The translations under genes and the position numbers were made by a program. DNA of 64,000 nt, taken from the NCBI RefSeq assembly GCF_040045035.1, contig NZ_JBDZDS010000007.1, positions 211,957 to 275,956 of the forward strand. Reading direction: 5' to 3'. Of this stretch, positions 51,421-60,468 are shown one piece after another. A model generated the notes under the pieces. The model was given only the letters and a program-made list of their open reading frames with translations, searched no databases and had not been told where the DNA came from. How positions within the stretch are numbered: the stretch's first letter is position 1; each line of letters starts with the position of its first letter. This DNA is from Pseudaminobacter sp040045035 (GTDB taxonomy: Bacteria; Pseudomonadota; Alphaproteobacteria; Rhizobiales; Rhizobiaceae).

Positions 51421-52977
51421 TTAGCTCCTTTGGGCGAGGTCACCGGCTCGCGTAGAATGCGATGGAACAGTTTGCCAGGGCAGAATGATCTCAATGTCCA
51501 AACGGTCCATTGTCCAAGTGCGAGTATAGCTTCCTCGTAATTGCAACTTGATCGTGAGGTCTAGCAGCTTGGTGCCAAAGCCGCCAATGGCGGCGTCAGC
51601 GCGGCCAGTCAGCCCCGAGGCTCTCTCCGTCCACTTGATGTGCAACTCGTCAATGTTGCGGCTGATGTGGACTTCCAAAGCACCCTTCGGATCGCCCAAA
51701 GCACCGTATTTGGCCGAGTTTGTTGCCAACTCGTGGAACACAAGAGCCAAGGGTGTGACAATTCCAGGGTCGACAAGCACATCGTCGCCATCAATGGCGA
51801 ATCGTCTGCCCGCGCTGCCCTTATAGGGGCTAAGCAGAACCTCGATCAGCCCCTGCAGCGAGGCTCGATCGCCGGTTGCAACCGAGGGCGCATTTCCAGT
51901 CCGAATGAGGCCATGTGCACGATGCAGCGCGACGAGCCGATTTCTCAGCTTGTCAGCCAGCGGTTTCATGTCAGGTTCTTCCCGAACGCATAGGCTAATC
52001 AGTCCGTTGACAAGCGCAAACAGGTTCTTGATCCGATGTTCAAGTTCATTGGACACGATCTCGCGCTCGGCAGCGAGATATTTGAGTTGGTCAAGGACCT
52101 CGTTTTTTGTTGCGGTGTTCGTGGCGATGACGAGCGGGCCCACAGTGATCAGTGCGCGCCCCAACGTGATCGACAGCACCAGCGACTGGTTGGCATTCGA
52201 CAAGTCGACATAGCCAGACGCCGTGGCAATGATCGTCCAAGCGCAGTATGCGAACGTCAGCAAGGCTGTCAGGAAAACACGATAGGACATCGCGCACAAA
52301 AGGAGGGCCGGAACCGGGAACGCGATAGCAGCTATCCCGCCGAACAATATTCCCACGGCGGCCGAAAGAACCAGCACGATGATCGGTGCTTGATCGTAAA
52401 GGGTGAGCGGGAACTGCCGCGCCCACTGACGCTCTTCGGGGAGAGCCAGGATCATCGGCAAAAAGGCAAGCTGATTAAAAAGCTCGACCGAAAACCAGTA
52501 GCGAAAGGCGTTTACTGTTTCCTGGGTGCTGAACAAGGACCCGATGAGGACCGAGCCCGCGATCCCGGCGTAAAGGGATGCGGGGACCACGGCGGCGAGA
52601 AGGTAGAAGACCGAGATCGGGCGCTCCAGGCGCTGGTCAATCCGACTGAAACTTGAAAGCAGGATATAGCCGATGGCGGCGATGCCGAAATTATATGCGG
52701 CCAGTCTTGCGCCTTCGACCAACCCGAAATCGAATATTGTGACGGTGATCGCGAACCCGACAAGACAAGCAATCCAGCCAAGAGGGCGTGCCAATAGAGG
52801 AAAGCGCACCATCATGCCGAACATGAATGCGTTGGCTGGCCAAGCCAGCGCCAACACGCTGTTGCTCCCCGTGTAAACGCCAAGGGCGAAGAGTGCCGAA
52901 TAAGCAGCCCCGAACAGCAGGTAAAGAAGCCAGGCTCGGTTCGAGGTGAATACGTCAACTTCACCGGTGCTGAGCAT
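51421..52977 (-). CDS. MASE1-type sensor histidine kinase, HWE family
   Basis: Integral membrane sensor kinase of 518 residues. About eight helices form a MASE1-like N-terminal sensor to about residue 290. A HisKA_2/HWE module follows: the phospho-acceptor His in SNELEHRIKNLFALVNGLIS, the N-box FHELATNSAKYGALGDP, and IGGFGTKLLDLTI as the G-region. HWE kinases are typical of rhizobia and often control general stress response or light responses. No response regulator gene is next to it. The start is placed at ATG 52977 (MLSTGEVDVF); the frame is open 165 nt further with no conserved sequence. Confidence 0.82.
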   Translation of the reverse strand: MLSTGEVDVFTSNRAWLLYLLFGAAYSALFALGVYTGSNSVLALAWPANAFMFGMMVRFPLLARPLGWIACLVGFAITVTIFDFGLVEGARLAAYNFGIAAIGYILLSSFSRIDQRLERPISVFYLLAAVVPASLYAGIAGSVLIGSLFSTQETVNAFRYWFSVELFNQLAFLPMILALPEERQWARQFPLTLYDQAPIIVLVLSAAVGILFGGIAAIAFPVPALLLCAMSYRVFLTALLTFAYCAWTIIATASGYVDLSNANQSLVLSITLGRALITVGPLVIATNTATKNEVLDQLKYLAAEREIVSNELEHRIKNLFALVNGLISLCVREEPDMKPLADKLRNRLVALHRAHGLIRTGNAPSVATGDRASLQGLIEVLLSPYKGSAGRRFAIDGDDVLVDPGIVTPLALVFHELATNSAKYGALGDPKGALEVHISRNIDELHIKWTERASGLTGRADAAIGGFGTKLLDLTIKLQLRGSYTRTWTMDRLDIEIILPWQTVPSHSTRAGDLAQRS

Positions 52978-53334
52978 GATCCACCATCCCGGCGGCAGTG
53001 CATCACAGGCATTGTTGGGCCAAACGTAGGGTAACCACCAATGCTCCTCACCGACAAGCGAGATTGCACTCCCGTCTAAGGCAGCCCCTCGTGCCGAACC
53101 CGAGTGGCAGGGTGAGCGGCGGAAGTTTCGGAGTCCCGCCATCGCGGAAGCGCTGCAGGTAAACTGGTCAGCTTTTTCCGATCTTCAGAGACGCCGGAGG
53201 GAATCAGTGCGTCTGCCTGTCCTCACATTTTTCGTTAGCTCGCTCCTATGAGCGCGGTATCGTGTTCGTCCACAGAGGGTCGAAATTGGACGTCGCTCTG
53301 CCTGCTGCGCGACATTAGCGTTCAAATGGGCTAG
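52978..53334. other. intergenic region
   Basis: About 350 nt between two leftward genes. It should contain the kinase promoter. I see no gene, no hairpin with a T-run and no repeat. Confidence 0.35.
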
Positions 53335-53817
53335 TCAGGAGTCGACCTGAACACTTAGCCCCACCTTGACCCGATCCATCGCAACGAAGGTCCGGAAGCG
53401 TTTGACGTTGTTGTTGCCAAAGAACAGCCGCCGCGTCAGAGCCTCGTAGTCGGCCATTGCCGGGACGACGATGACGAGAATGAAGTCTGCCTCTCCAGTC
53501 ACGTAGTAGCATTGCTGGATTTCCGCGGCGGCCGCGAACTCCCTTTTGGCCATTTCGATCTGGTCGGCCGTTTCGCTGATGACCTCCACCTCGACAAAGA
53601 TGGTTATGGCCTGACCGACGGCCACCGGATCGACGACAGCCACGTTCGCCTGGATCACCCCGTCTTCCGTCATCCGCTTGATCCGCCGCTGCACGGCAGG
53701 TGCCGACAGGTTGACAGCCTCACCGATGGTCCGTTGCGGCGTGGTGTTGTCCTTCTGGAGAATGGCGAGAATCTTGCGGTCGAAGGCATCCAATTGCGGC
53801 TGAGCGGGTTTTCTCAA
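53335..53817 (-). CDS. Lrp/AsnC-family transcriptional regulator
   Basis: Regulator of 160 residues. The helix-turn-helix is LDAFDRKILAILQKDNTTPQ and RTIGEAVNLSAPAVQRRIKR, followed by an AsnC ligand-binding domain (YYVTGEADFILVIVVPAMAD). The start is TTG at 53817, supported by GGAGGT at 5 nt; the open frame extends upstream without similarity. It is divergent from the diaminopropionate ammonia-lyase operon (about 100 nt gap) and most likely controls it in response to an amino acid. Confidence 0.9.
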   Translation of the reverse strand: MRKPAQPQLDAFDRKILAILQKDNTTPQRTIGEAVNLSAPAVQRRIKRMTEDGVIQANVAVVDPVAVGQAITIFVEVEVISETADQIEMAKREFAAAAEIQQCYYVTGEADFILVIVVPAMADYEALTRRLFFGNNNVKRFRTFVAMDRVKVGLSVQVDS

Positions 53818-53918
53818 GCAAGACCTCCAGTGAAACAAACTTGCAAATAGGCCGTCAATTATCAGCGCAAATTTCGGCACGCCTGCAATATTTTTCGGCG
53901 GAAGCAAACGAGGCGACC

Positions 53919-55130
53919 ATGTTTCTGCTGAACACCACTCCCGATTACCGCATGCCACTCCATCCAAGAGACGCCGAAACGCTCGGTGTCACCGCGGCCG
54001 AGGAGGTCGAGCGCCACCTCTCGTTCCGGGACAAACATGCGCCAACACCTCTCCTGGCGTTGCCCGGATTGGCGGCAGAGATCGGGGTCGCCGCTATCCA
54101 CGTCAAGGACGAGGGCCAACGCCTTGGCCTGGGAAGCTTCAAGGCGCTCGGCGGAGCCTACGCGGTGATCCGGCTTGTCCTTGAGCAGGCCGAAAAAGAA
54201 CTCGGCCGCCCGGTCGATATTGCCGACCTGCATTCGCCGGAGGTCCTCGCCGTCGCACGCACCATGACGATGGCCTGCGCCACTGACGGCAATCACGGCC
54301 GGTCGGTTGCGCAGGGTGCGCAGCTTGTCGGCGCGCGGGCCGCAATCTTCGTCCATTCCGGCGTGAGCGACGAGCGCGTCGCAGCCATTGCCCGTTTCGG
54401 CGCGGATATGATCCGTGTCGACGGCACCTATGACGATTCGGTTCGGGAGGCTGCTCGGACAGCCGACTACAACGGCTGGACCATTGTCTCGGACACCTCC
54501 TGGCCGGGCTACGAGCGCATTCCCGGGCTCGTGATGCAGGGCTACACGGCGCTCGTGCGTGAAGCCTTGCGGAAAATGCCGGAGCCGCCGACGCATGTGT
54601 TCATCCAGTCTGGCGTTGGCGGCATCGCCGCCGCCGTGGCGGGCTATCTGGCCATGGAGCTGGGCGACAGACGTCCGCTGTTTACGGTCGTCGATCCCGC
54701 CCGTGCGGGCTGCATCGTTGAATCGGCGCGCGCGGGGCATCGGGTGACGATTGCGCATGGCGAGCCGACCGTGATGGCGATGCTCGAATGCTACGAGCCA
54801 TCGCTCGTTGCCTGGCGTGTTCTCTCCCGCGTCGCCGACGCCTTCATGACCGTCGATGAAGAGGATGCGATCGCGATCATGAAGCAACTCGCCCATCCAC
54901 TCGCCAGTGATCCGGCCATCGTCGCCGGGGAAAGCGGCGGCGTCGGGCTGGCCGGGCTGATGAAGGCCGTCGCCGATCCCGCAATCAAGACGGCTCTGCG
55001 CATTGACGCAAAAGCGCGCATCTTCGTGGTCAACACGGAAGGGGCAACCGATCCGGGCAAATACCAGCAGATCGTCGGGCTCTCTTCCGCCGCGGTGGCG
55101 GCGGAGAATGAGGCAGGAGCCGAAGCGTGA
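53919..55130 (+). CDS. dpaL: diaminopropionate ammonia-lyase
   Basis: PLP-dependent fold-type II lyase that converts 2,3-diaminopropionate to pyruvate and ammonia. The 403 residues include the PLP Lys in LGSFKALGGAYAV, MACATDGNHGRSVAQGA, the phosphate-binding SGVGGIAAAVAGYL and GESGGVGLAGLM. ATG 53919 (MFLLNTTPDYR) has GAGG upstream; the frame opens earlier into regulator upstream sequence. It is the first gene of a rightward operon with two M20 amidohydrolases, which could release diaminopropionate or a similar amino acid from acylated or carbamoylated precursors (inference). Confidence 0.9.
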   Translation: MFLLNTTPDYRMPLHPRDAETLGVTAAEEVERHLSFRDKHAPTPLLALPGLAAEIGVAAIHVKDEGQRLGLGSFKALGGAYAVIRLVLEQAEKELGRPVDIADLHSPEVLAVARTMTMACATDGNHGRSVAQGAQLVGARAAIFVHSGVSDERVAAIARFGADMIRVDGTYDDSVREAARTADYNGWTIVSDTSWPGYERIPGLVMQGYTALVREALRKMPEPPTHVFIQSGVGGIAAAVAGYLAMELGDRRPLFTVVDPARAGCIVESARAGHRVTIAHGEPTVMAMLECYEPSLVAWRVLSRVADAFMTVDEEDAIAIMKQLAHPLASDPAIVAGESGGVGLAGLMKAVADPAIKTALRIDAKARIFVVNTEGATDPGKYQQIVGLSSAAVAAENEAGAEA

Positions 55131-56368
55131 GCAACCCGTCGATAGATGCAGCGCGCCTCCTCGGACGCATCGGCATGCTGGGCGCAATCGGGCGTGATGC
55201 AGAGGGTCGGCTGGTGCGCCTTGCTGCCTCCGATGCCGAGAAGCTCGGCCGCGACCAGTTCGTTTCCTGGCTCGAGGATGCGGGACTGGAGGTTGCTGTG
55301 GATCGCATCGGCAATGTCTTTGGCATCTGGAAGCCGGAGGGTGCGGGCGACACGCAACCGCTGATGCTCGGCTCCCACATCGATACCGTCATCAACGCCG
55401 GCATCTACGATGGGTGTTACGGCGTGCTCTCGGGCCTCGAGGTGATCGAAACCCTGAAGGGCGACGGCTTTGCCCCCTCGCGCCCCATGGTTGTTGCCGC
55501 CTTCACCAATGAGGAGGGCGTCCGCTACGCGCCCGACATGCTGGGGTCACTGGTTTACGCCGGCGGTCTCGACGTTGACGCGGCCCTTGCGATCGTCGGC
55601 ACGGATGGCACGGTTCTAGGGGACGAACTGCGGCGTATCGGTTATGCAGGCCCGCATGAGCCAGGCTTCATGAGGCCACATGCCTACCTCGAACTGCATA
55701 TCGAGCAGGGTCCGGTTCTCGAGCGCGAAGGCATTCCTGTAGGTGCCGTGCAGAATCTGCAGGGTATCTCCTGGCAGAAGGTGACAATCGAGGGCGACGC
55801 CAACCATGCGGGGACCACGCCGATTTCGATGCGCCGGGATGCAGGCTACGCCGCTGCCCGGGTCATTGCCTTCCTGCGCGAACGCGCGAAGGTTTCGAAC
55901 ACGCCGACGGTCGCCACGGTTGGCTGCATCGGCTTCGAGCCGAATGCGATCAATGTCATCCCCTCGCGCGCCACTTTCACGGTCGATCTGCGCGACCCGG
56001 ACGATGACCGCCTCAAGGAGGAGGAAGCAGCGCTCACCGCGTTTCTCGAAAAGATTGGCGCTGAGGAGCAGGTCGACGTGTCGGTCGAGCGGCTGGCCCG
56101 CTTCGCGCCGGTGACGTTCGATCATCGGATCGTGGAACTGGTGGAGAAGGCGGCGCGGGATCGCGGTCTGGTGTGCAAGCGAATGACATCGGGAGCCGGC
56201 CACGACGCGCAAATGCTCGCCCGGATTGCACCGGCCGCCATGATCTTCGTTCCGAGCGTCGGCGGCATCAGCCATGCCCCCAAGGAATACACGGCTGATG
56301 AAGACCTCGTCGCGGGAGCCAATATCCTCCTCGACGTCGTCCGCCAGCTTGCGACGAAGGATAGCTGA
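55127..56368 (+). CDS. M20-family Zn hydrolase (allantoate/N-carbamoyl-amino acid amidohydrolase type)
   Basis: Cytoplasmic amidohydrolase of 413 residues that hydrolyses N-carbamoyl amino acids or allantoate-like ureides. The metal-ligand motifs are LGSHIDTVINAGIYDG (ligands His, Asp), FTNEEGVRY (Glu pair), ELHIEQGPVLE and SVGGISHAPKE. GTG start at 55127 overlaps the lyase stop. It is followed immediately by a second M20 gene. Together with the lyase this suggests degradation of an N-carbamoyl or oxalyl-type amino acid (inference). Confidence 0.88.
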   Translation: MSNPSIDAARLLGRIGMLGAIGRDAEGRLVRLAASDAEKLGRDQFVSWLEDAGLEVAVDRIGNVFGIWKPEGAGDTQPLMLGSHIDTVINAGIYDGCYGVLSGLEVIETLKGDGFAPSRPMVVAAFTNEEGVRYAPDMLGSLVYAGGLDVDAALAIVGTDGTVLGDELRRIGYAGPHEPGFMRPHAYLELHIEQGPVLEREGIPVGAVQNLQGISWQKVTIEGDANHAGTTPISMRRDAGYAAARVIAFLRERAKVSNTPTVATVGCIGFEPNAINVIPSRATFTVDLRDPDDDRLKEEEAALTAFLEKIGAEEQVDVSVERLARFAPVTFDHRIVELVEKAARDRGLVCKRMTSGAGHDAQMLARIAPAAMIFVPSVGGISHAPKEYTADEDLVAGANILLDVVRQLATKDS

Positions 56369-56369
56369 C

Positions 56370-57530
56370 ATGATCGTCGACAAGGATGCACTTGTTGGGG
56401 AAATGACCGCCTGGCGGCGCGACCTGCACGCCCATCCCGAATTCGGCTTCGAGGAAGAGAGGACGTCGGCGTTCGTGGCGCAGAAGCTGCGGGAGTTCGG
56501 CCTCGACGAAGTCGTCGAGGGGGTCGGCGGGACGGGTGTCGTCGGCACATTGAGGCGCGGCAGCGGCAACCGCGCCATCGCTCTTCGGGCCGACATGGAT
56601 GCGCTGAGGATCACCGAACAGGGCGAGCGGACCTACCGATCGGGGAATGTGGGCGTCATGCATGCGTGCGGTCATGACGGCCACACCGCGATGCTGCTTG
56701 GCGCGGCAAAGATGCTCGCCGAAGAGGGCGGCTTTGACGGCACGGTCCGGTTCATCTTCCAGCCTGCCGAGGAATGGGGCAAAGGGGCGCTGGCCATGCT
56801 CGACGATGGCCTGATGCAGCGATTTCCCTTCGATGAAATCTACGGCATCCACAACATGCCCGGCCTGCCAGTCGGCCATTTCGAGACCCGTCCCGGCCCG
56901 ATCATGTCGGCAGAGGACAATTTCGAGATCGTCCTGAAGGGCGTCGGCGGCCATGCCGCACGCCCGCACGCTGCCAACGAGGTGCTGGTCGCGGCTTGCG
57001 CGCTGGTGACGAACCTCCAGACCATCGTGTCGCGGCGGCTCAGCCCCGCAGACATCGGCGTCGTCTCGGTCACGGAACTGATCACCGACGGTACGCGCAA
57101 CGCGCTTCCAGGATTGGCCCGCATTCTTGGCGATGCCCGCAGCTTCCGTCCGGAGGTCAGCGCGGCAATCGAAAGGCAGATGCGCATCATCGCAGAAGGG
57201 ACGGCAACGGCTCATAACGTTGCGGCCGAGGTCACCTACACCCGGGAATTCGTAGCGCTGGTCAACGACGCCACGCTCGTCGACGAGGCCTTCGCCGCTG
57301 CAGCCCAGACTCTCCACCCTGAGAACATTGCGGTAGCTGCCGAGCCGATGACCGGTTCAGAGGACTTTGCCCGTTTTCTTGCGCATGTCCCCGGCTGTTT
57401 CGTGTTCCTCGGCAATGGCCTGGACTCTGCGCCCCTGCACAATCCCAACTATGATTTCAATGACGACGGGCTTGTTCACGGCGTGCGCTTCCATGTCGGC
57501 ATCACCCGCAGGCGGCTGAGCGCGCGGTGA
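56370..57530 (+). CDS. M20D amidohydrolase (hippurate hydrolase/IAA-amino acid hydrolase type)
   Basis: Amidohydrolase of 386 residues that removes an N-acyl group from an amino acid. Characteristic segments are WRRDLHAHPEFGFEEERTSA, ALRADMDALRI, HACGHDGHTAMLLGAAK (metal ligands), FIFQPAEEWGKGA and MTGSEDFARFL. The ATG at 56370 follows one base after the previous stop. Last gene of the operon, giving two different amidohydrolases beside one lyase. Confidence 0.9.
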   Translation: MIVDKDALVGEMTAWRRDLHAHPEFGFEEERTSAFVAQKLREFGLDEVVEGVGGTGVVGTLRRGSGNRAIALRADMDALRITEQGERTYRSGNVGVMHACGHDGHTAMLLGAAKMLAEEGGFDGTVRFIFQPAEEWGKGALAMLDDGLMQRFPFDEIYGIHNMPGLPVGHFETRPGPIMSAEDNFEIVLKGVGGHAARPHAANEVLVAACALVTNLQTIVSRRLSPADIGVVSVTELITDGTRNALPGLARILGDARSFRPEVSAAIERQMRIIAEGTATAHNVAAEVTYTREFVALVNDATLVDEAFAAAAQTLHPENIAVAAEPMTGSEDFARFLAHVPGCFVFLGNGLDSAPLHNPNYDFNDDGLVHGVRFHVGITRRRLSAR

Positions 57531-57728
57531 CGCTCCGCCCTCCGTACGCCCGCAAAGGGTGGCTTTCGGACGGTCCGCTTTTAGATCAGAAAGCGAAAAA
57601 GCGGTCATCTGTCTGATTGCGCATTGGGGTCGTTAACGGCTGGTCCGCTTTTGAGTGACAAGGCTTACAAACAGACGTTCAGATCATAAGGCGTCATGGC
57701 TGAGGCTGCCACTGATAGGCGAAAAGAA

Positions 57729-57751
57729 CCCGCCGTCGCTGAGACGACGGG
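57729..57751 (-). terminator. rho-independent terminator for the PRC-barrel gene
   Basis: Arms CCCGCCGTC and GACGACGGG form a 9-bp stem (one G-U pair) with a 5-nt loop. On the minus strand it is followed by TTCTTTTC. It lies about 75 nt past the stop of the leftward PRC-barrel gene, in the convergent gap after the M20 operon. Confidence 0.6.
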
Positions 57752-57824
57752 CCCTCATGATGTGCCATCTACCCCAAATTGGCGCGCTCACATCTGAGAG
57801 CCACGCATTGGATCACCCGGCCAG

Positions 57825-58220
57825 TTAGCGCTTCCAGCGACCTTCATACTTGAATTCCGGTGCTGACTTGAGTTCTTCCTTGGTGGCATTCATCGTCGCC
57901 GTCCATTTCTTGTCGTTTTCCAAGTAGAAAATTTTCAAGGCACTGGGGCTGACGACAACATAGTGCTCACCCATGCCAAGAAATCCGCCGACCGACACAA
58001 TATAGCCGGCAAGCGTATCCTTGGAGAGAACCAAGTCCTTGATTTCACCGATGTCTTTGTTTTCGCCGTTGGTGATCTTCACCCCAATGAGATTGTAGCT
58101 GAGTACGTCCGTTGGCTGAGCTGTGACGAACACGTGGGAACCAGTCCCCACAGCGGTTTGCGCGTGTGCTACGCCCAGAGCGGTAGCGGCAGCGGCGATC
58201 GCGATGAGTGTCCTACGCAT
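57825..58220 (-). CDS. secreted PRC-barrel-domain protein
   Basis: Small exported protein of 131 residues. The signal peptide is about 1-20 (MRRTLIAIAAAATALGVAHA). One PRC-barrel follows (about 40-100): SYNLIGVKITNGENKDIGEI then KDLVLSKDTLAGYIVSVGGF and LGMGEHYVVVSPSAL. Secreted PRC-barrel proteins of this size are common in rhizobia and of unknown function. It has its own terminator and no operon partner. Confidence 0.85.
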   Translation of the reverse strand: MRRTLIAIAAAATALGVAHAQTAVGTGSHVFVTAQPTDVLSYNLIGVKITNGENKDIGEIKDLVLSKDTLAGYIVSVGGFLGMGEHYVVVSPSALKIFYLENDKKWTATMNATKEELKSAPEFKYEGRWKR

Positions 58221-58494
58221 GAGCTTTGTCCTCGTTGACCAAGTTCATTGACGGTATTCAGGCACTCACAACTCAGGCATTGCCATTATGTTCCGACAGC
58301 CGACTAATCCTGACGGATCTAAATGCGCCATCACCGGCCGAGTTCCCCGGTTGTTGCTTACCCTTTGCCGCGGAGGAGGGCGGCTTTCGAGCACGAAGCT
58401 ATCACTTCAACCCCTTGGACGCGACACAAGCCTGACCTAGACTGTTGGGGTAGATATCGCCATTCAGGCGCATTTCGCGCGAGGAGGGCGGTTC

Positions 58495-59076
58495 ATGTTC
58501 AGTCGCCGATCGTTCGTGCTCGGGCTGGTCGCTTCGTTTCTAATGCCCCAAATTGGTGTTGCGGGGCATCGAGCTTCAGCGGCTAGGCATAAGAGGCACT
58601 TTGTTCTCAATCCAAAATACGCGCCACAGTCGGTCGCATTCTCCCGCGACTATCCGCCCGGCATGGTGGTGGTCGACCCGCATAAGAGGTTTCTCTACTT
58701 GGTCGAGCAGCCGGGCGTAGCCCGCCGTTACGGCGTTGGCGTGAGCAAGGCAGGATTGGCTTGGTCTGGCCGCGCCGTTGTCGGTCGCAAGGAAGAATGG
58801 CCGCATTGGAAACCGACCAAGGACATGATCCGGCGCAATCGGCGCGAATATGGAAAATATGCCAAAGGCCTGGAGGGTGGCCCTCACAATCCGCTGGGCG
58901 CTCGTGCGCTCTACCTCTATCAGGGAGGGCGTGACACTCTCTATCGGATTCATGGCACCAACGCGCCATGGACGATCGGCCGTGCCGTATCCAATGGCTG
59001 CATCCGCATGCTGAACGCGCACGTAGAGGACCTTTACAACCGTGTGAAAGTTGGGACGCCGGTAGTTGTCCGCTAG
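58495..59076 (+). CDS. L,D-transpeptidase (YkuD family)
   Basis: Periplasmic peptidoglycan cross-linking enzyme of 193 residues. An N-terminal signal with a Tat-like SRRSFVLGLVASFLM comes first. The YkuD domain contains VVVDPHKRFLYLVEQPGVAR and the catalytic segment YRIHGTNAPWTIGRAVSNGC followed by IRM, with His and nucleophilic Cys in the SNGCIR motif. It is full-length and single-gene. ATG 58495 follows GGAGGGCGGTTC. Confidence 0.9.
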   Translation: MFSRRSFVLGLVASFLMPQIGVAGHRASAARHKRHFVLNPKYAPQSVAFSRDYPPGMVVVDPHKRFLYLVEQPGVARRYGVGVSKAGLAWSGRAVVGRKEEWPHWKPTKDMIRRNRREYGKYAKGLEGGPHNPLGARALYLYQGGRDTLYRIHGTNAPWTIGRAVSNGCIRMLNAHVEDLYNRVKVGTPVVVR

Positions 59077-59177
59077 GTGTCTTCGATGGCTTGGTTGGAC
59101 GCATCCGGTGTTCAGGATCGACGGCCAAGATGGCGCACCTAGCTTGCCATGCGCGCAGCCTGCGCCATATCGCTTGA

Positions 59178-59430
59178 GTGGGCATAGATTTTCGCACCGC
59201 CTTCGATGAAGCGCTGGCCTGGATCAGGCCAAAGTTCGATTACGCCGCCACGCCGTGGCTCCTCTTTCAAACCGTTATCATCGTATGCCTTTTCCTGGCG
59301 GCAAAACTCGTGGCGCGGCGGGTCGAACCGATCCTGGAAAGTCGGGCACGTCAGATCAAGGGCCATCCCGGATTGTTGCGGGTGGTAGTCGCGCTATTGC
59401 GGCGCAGTAACTGGATCCTCTACGGTCTGG
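59178..59430 (+). pseudogene. mechanosensitive-channel (MscS-family) N-terminal remnant
   Basis: An 80-residue stretch with FDEALAWIRPKFDYAATPWL and a hydrophobic helix (LFQTVIIVCLFLAAKLVARR), then RARQIKGHPGLLRVVVALLR. This resembles the N-terminal part of large rhizobial MscS-like proteins. It stops abruptly where another truncated gene begins, without the pore or beta domains. The assignment is from recalled sequence only. Confidence 0.5.
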
Positions 59431-59443
59431 CAAGGAGCACGTC

Positions 59444-59520
59444 GTGACCGAAACGCTAGATCGAAGTGCGCGATCCGAACGTATGTCCAGGATTCGAGGA
59501 ACGGATTCGAAGCCGGAAGT
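59444..59520 (+). pseudogene. Vsr-type very-short-patch-repair endonuclease, N-terminal remnant
   Basis: From GTG 59444, with AAGGAG upstream, the frame reads MTETLDRSARSERMSRIRGT then DSKPEV. This is the characteristic start of Vsr nucleases (RS-x-x-MS-x-IR-x-x-x-TKPE). After this the sequence is unrelated (SRKTSLAFGRC) and all catalytic residues are missing. Vsr genes usually accompany cytosine methyltransferases; none is in this window. Confidence 0.6.
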
Positions 59521-59756
59521 CTCCCGGAAAACCAGTCTTGCATTTGGCAGGTGTAAAAAGTGGCTTTCGTGCAGTGCCGTGCATGTCGGCTTTGCGCCCC
59601 ATTCTGGTCGTTCATTGCGTGATGCCGGAATCTCGGAAGCCACCGTTAGCCAGGTTGCAACCGCTTTCGGGTGCCAAGCTAACGAAAGCTGAACGTGCAA
59701 CTTAGCTACAGCAAATTCTACTGGCGGGGGAGGCGCTAAGCTTTCCCCGTTGGGCA

Positions 59757-60302
59757 TGCCCCGAGTGCTTCGCGGCCTCGCGCTCAAAGCGACGGGCATG
59801 AGCGGCGCTGAAGTAGAGTTCTTGGTTCGAGAGGTGCGCCAGAAGGCACGGCGTGAAGGGCGCAGCATTACCTATGCCGACATCGAGGGTGCCCTGGCAG
59901 ACCGCGGGCCTGCCAGGTCGACTGAGTTGCAGGTTCGTCTGGCAACTCACGAGGCAGGGTAGTGCGTCAGGGGGGGCGGGAGGGAGCGAACGTAGCGATC
60001 TTGCGACCGCCACCAGGTTGGCTTTCAACATGGAGATGACACTCGGCTTTGGCAGCGATCAGCCACTTATATTTCGAAACGTCGACGATCCGTTCTCACT
60101 GATCGCGCTGAATCCGAAAGTCGCAGATAGGGTCCACGGGCGTCTTGAGACCGCGTATGGGAGCGCACGCAAGATCGTTTTACACAATCAAAATGCCATC
60201 AAATATCTGGCTGCCTGCCTGTTGGTGGAGGAGACCTTGGAAGGGCCCTCATTGCAATCGGTTGTCGATAAGGTGAGGCAATGCATGTCTAGCGGCAGTT
60301 AA
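59757..60302 (+). pseudogene. decayed FtsH-like gene (AAA lid plus M41 domain)
   Basis: The first part reads RGLALKATGMSGAEVEFLVR and EVRQKARREGRSITYADIEG, the C-terminal helical lid of an FtsH-type AAA domain, and reaches THEAG at 59947-59961. A TAG stands exactly where the second His of the HEAGH zinc motif should be. After a gap of perhaps 60-70 residues and a frame change, the rest of the peptidase domain continues (GGSERSDLATATRLAFNMEM, with the third metal ligand) to a stop at 60302. The Walker region is also missing. It is related to the intact M41 gene at 33313 but represents the fused AAA-peptidase form. Confidence 0.7.
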
Positions 60303-60468
60303 GTCGCATCTCAACAACAGAGCTGCCGAAACTGCCGGTGCATGCAATCGTCGTCTCGCTGCGCCTTGTAAAAAAATGACCTTCAAAATAGCTTGACAAT
60401 TTTAGGTGCTTCATCAACCCTTTTAGATGTGTTATTTTCATAAAAAATATATTGTAAGGATTAACGGT

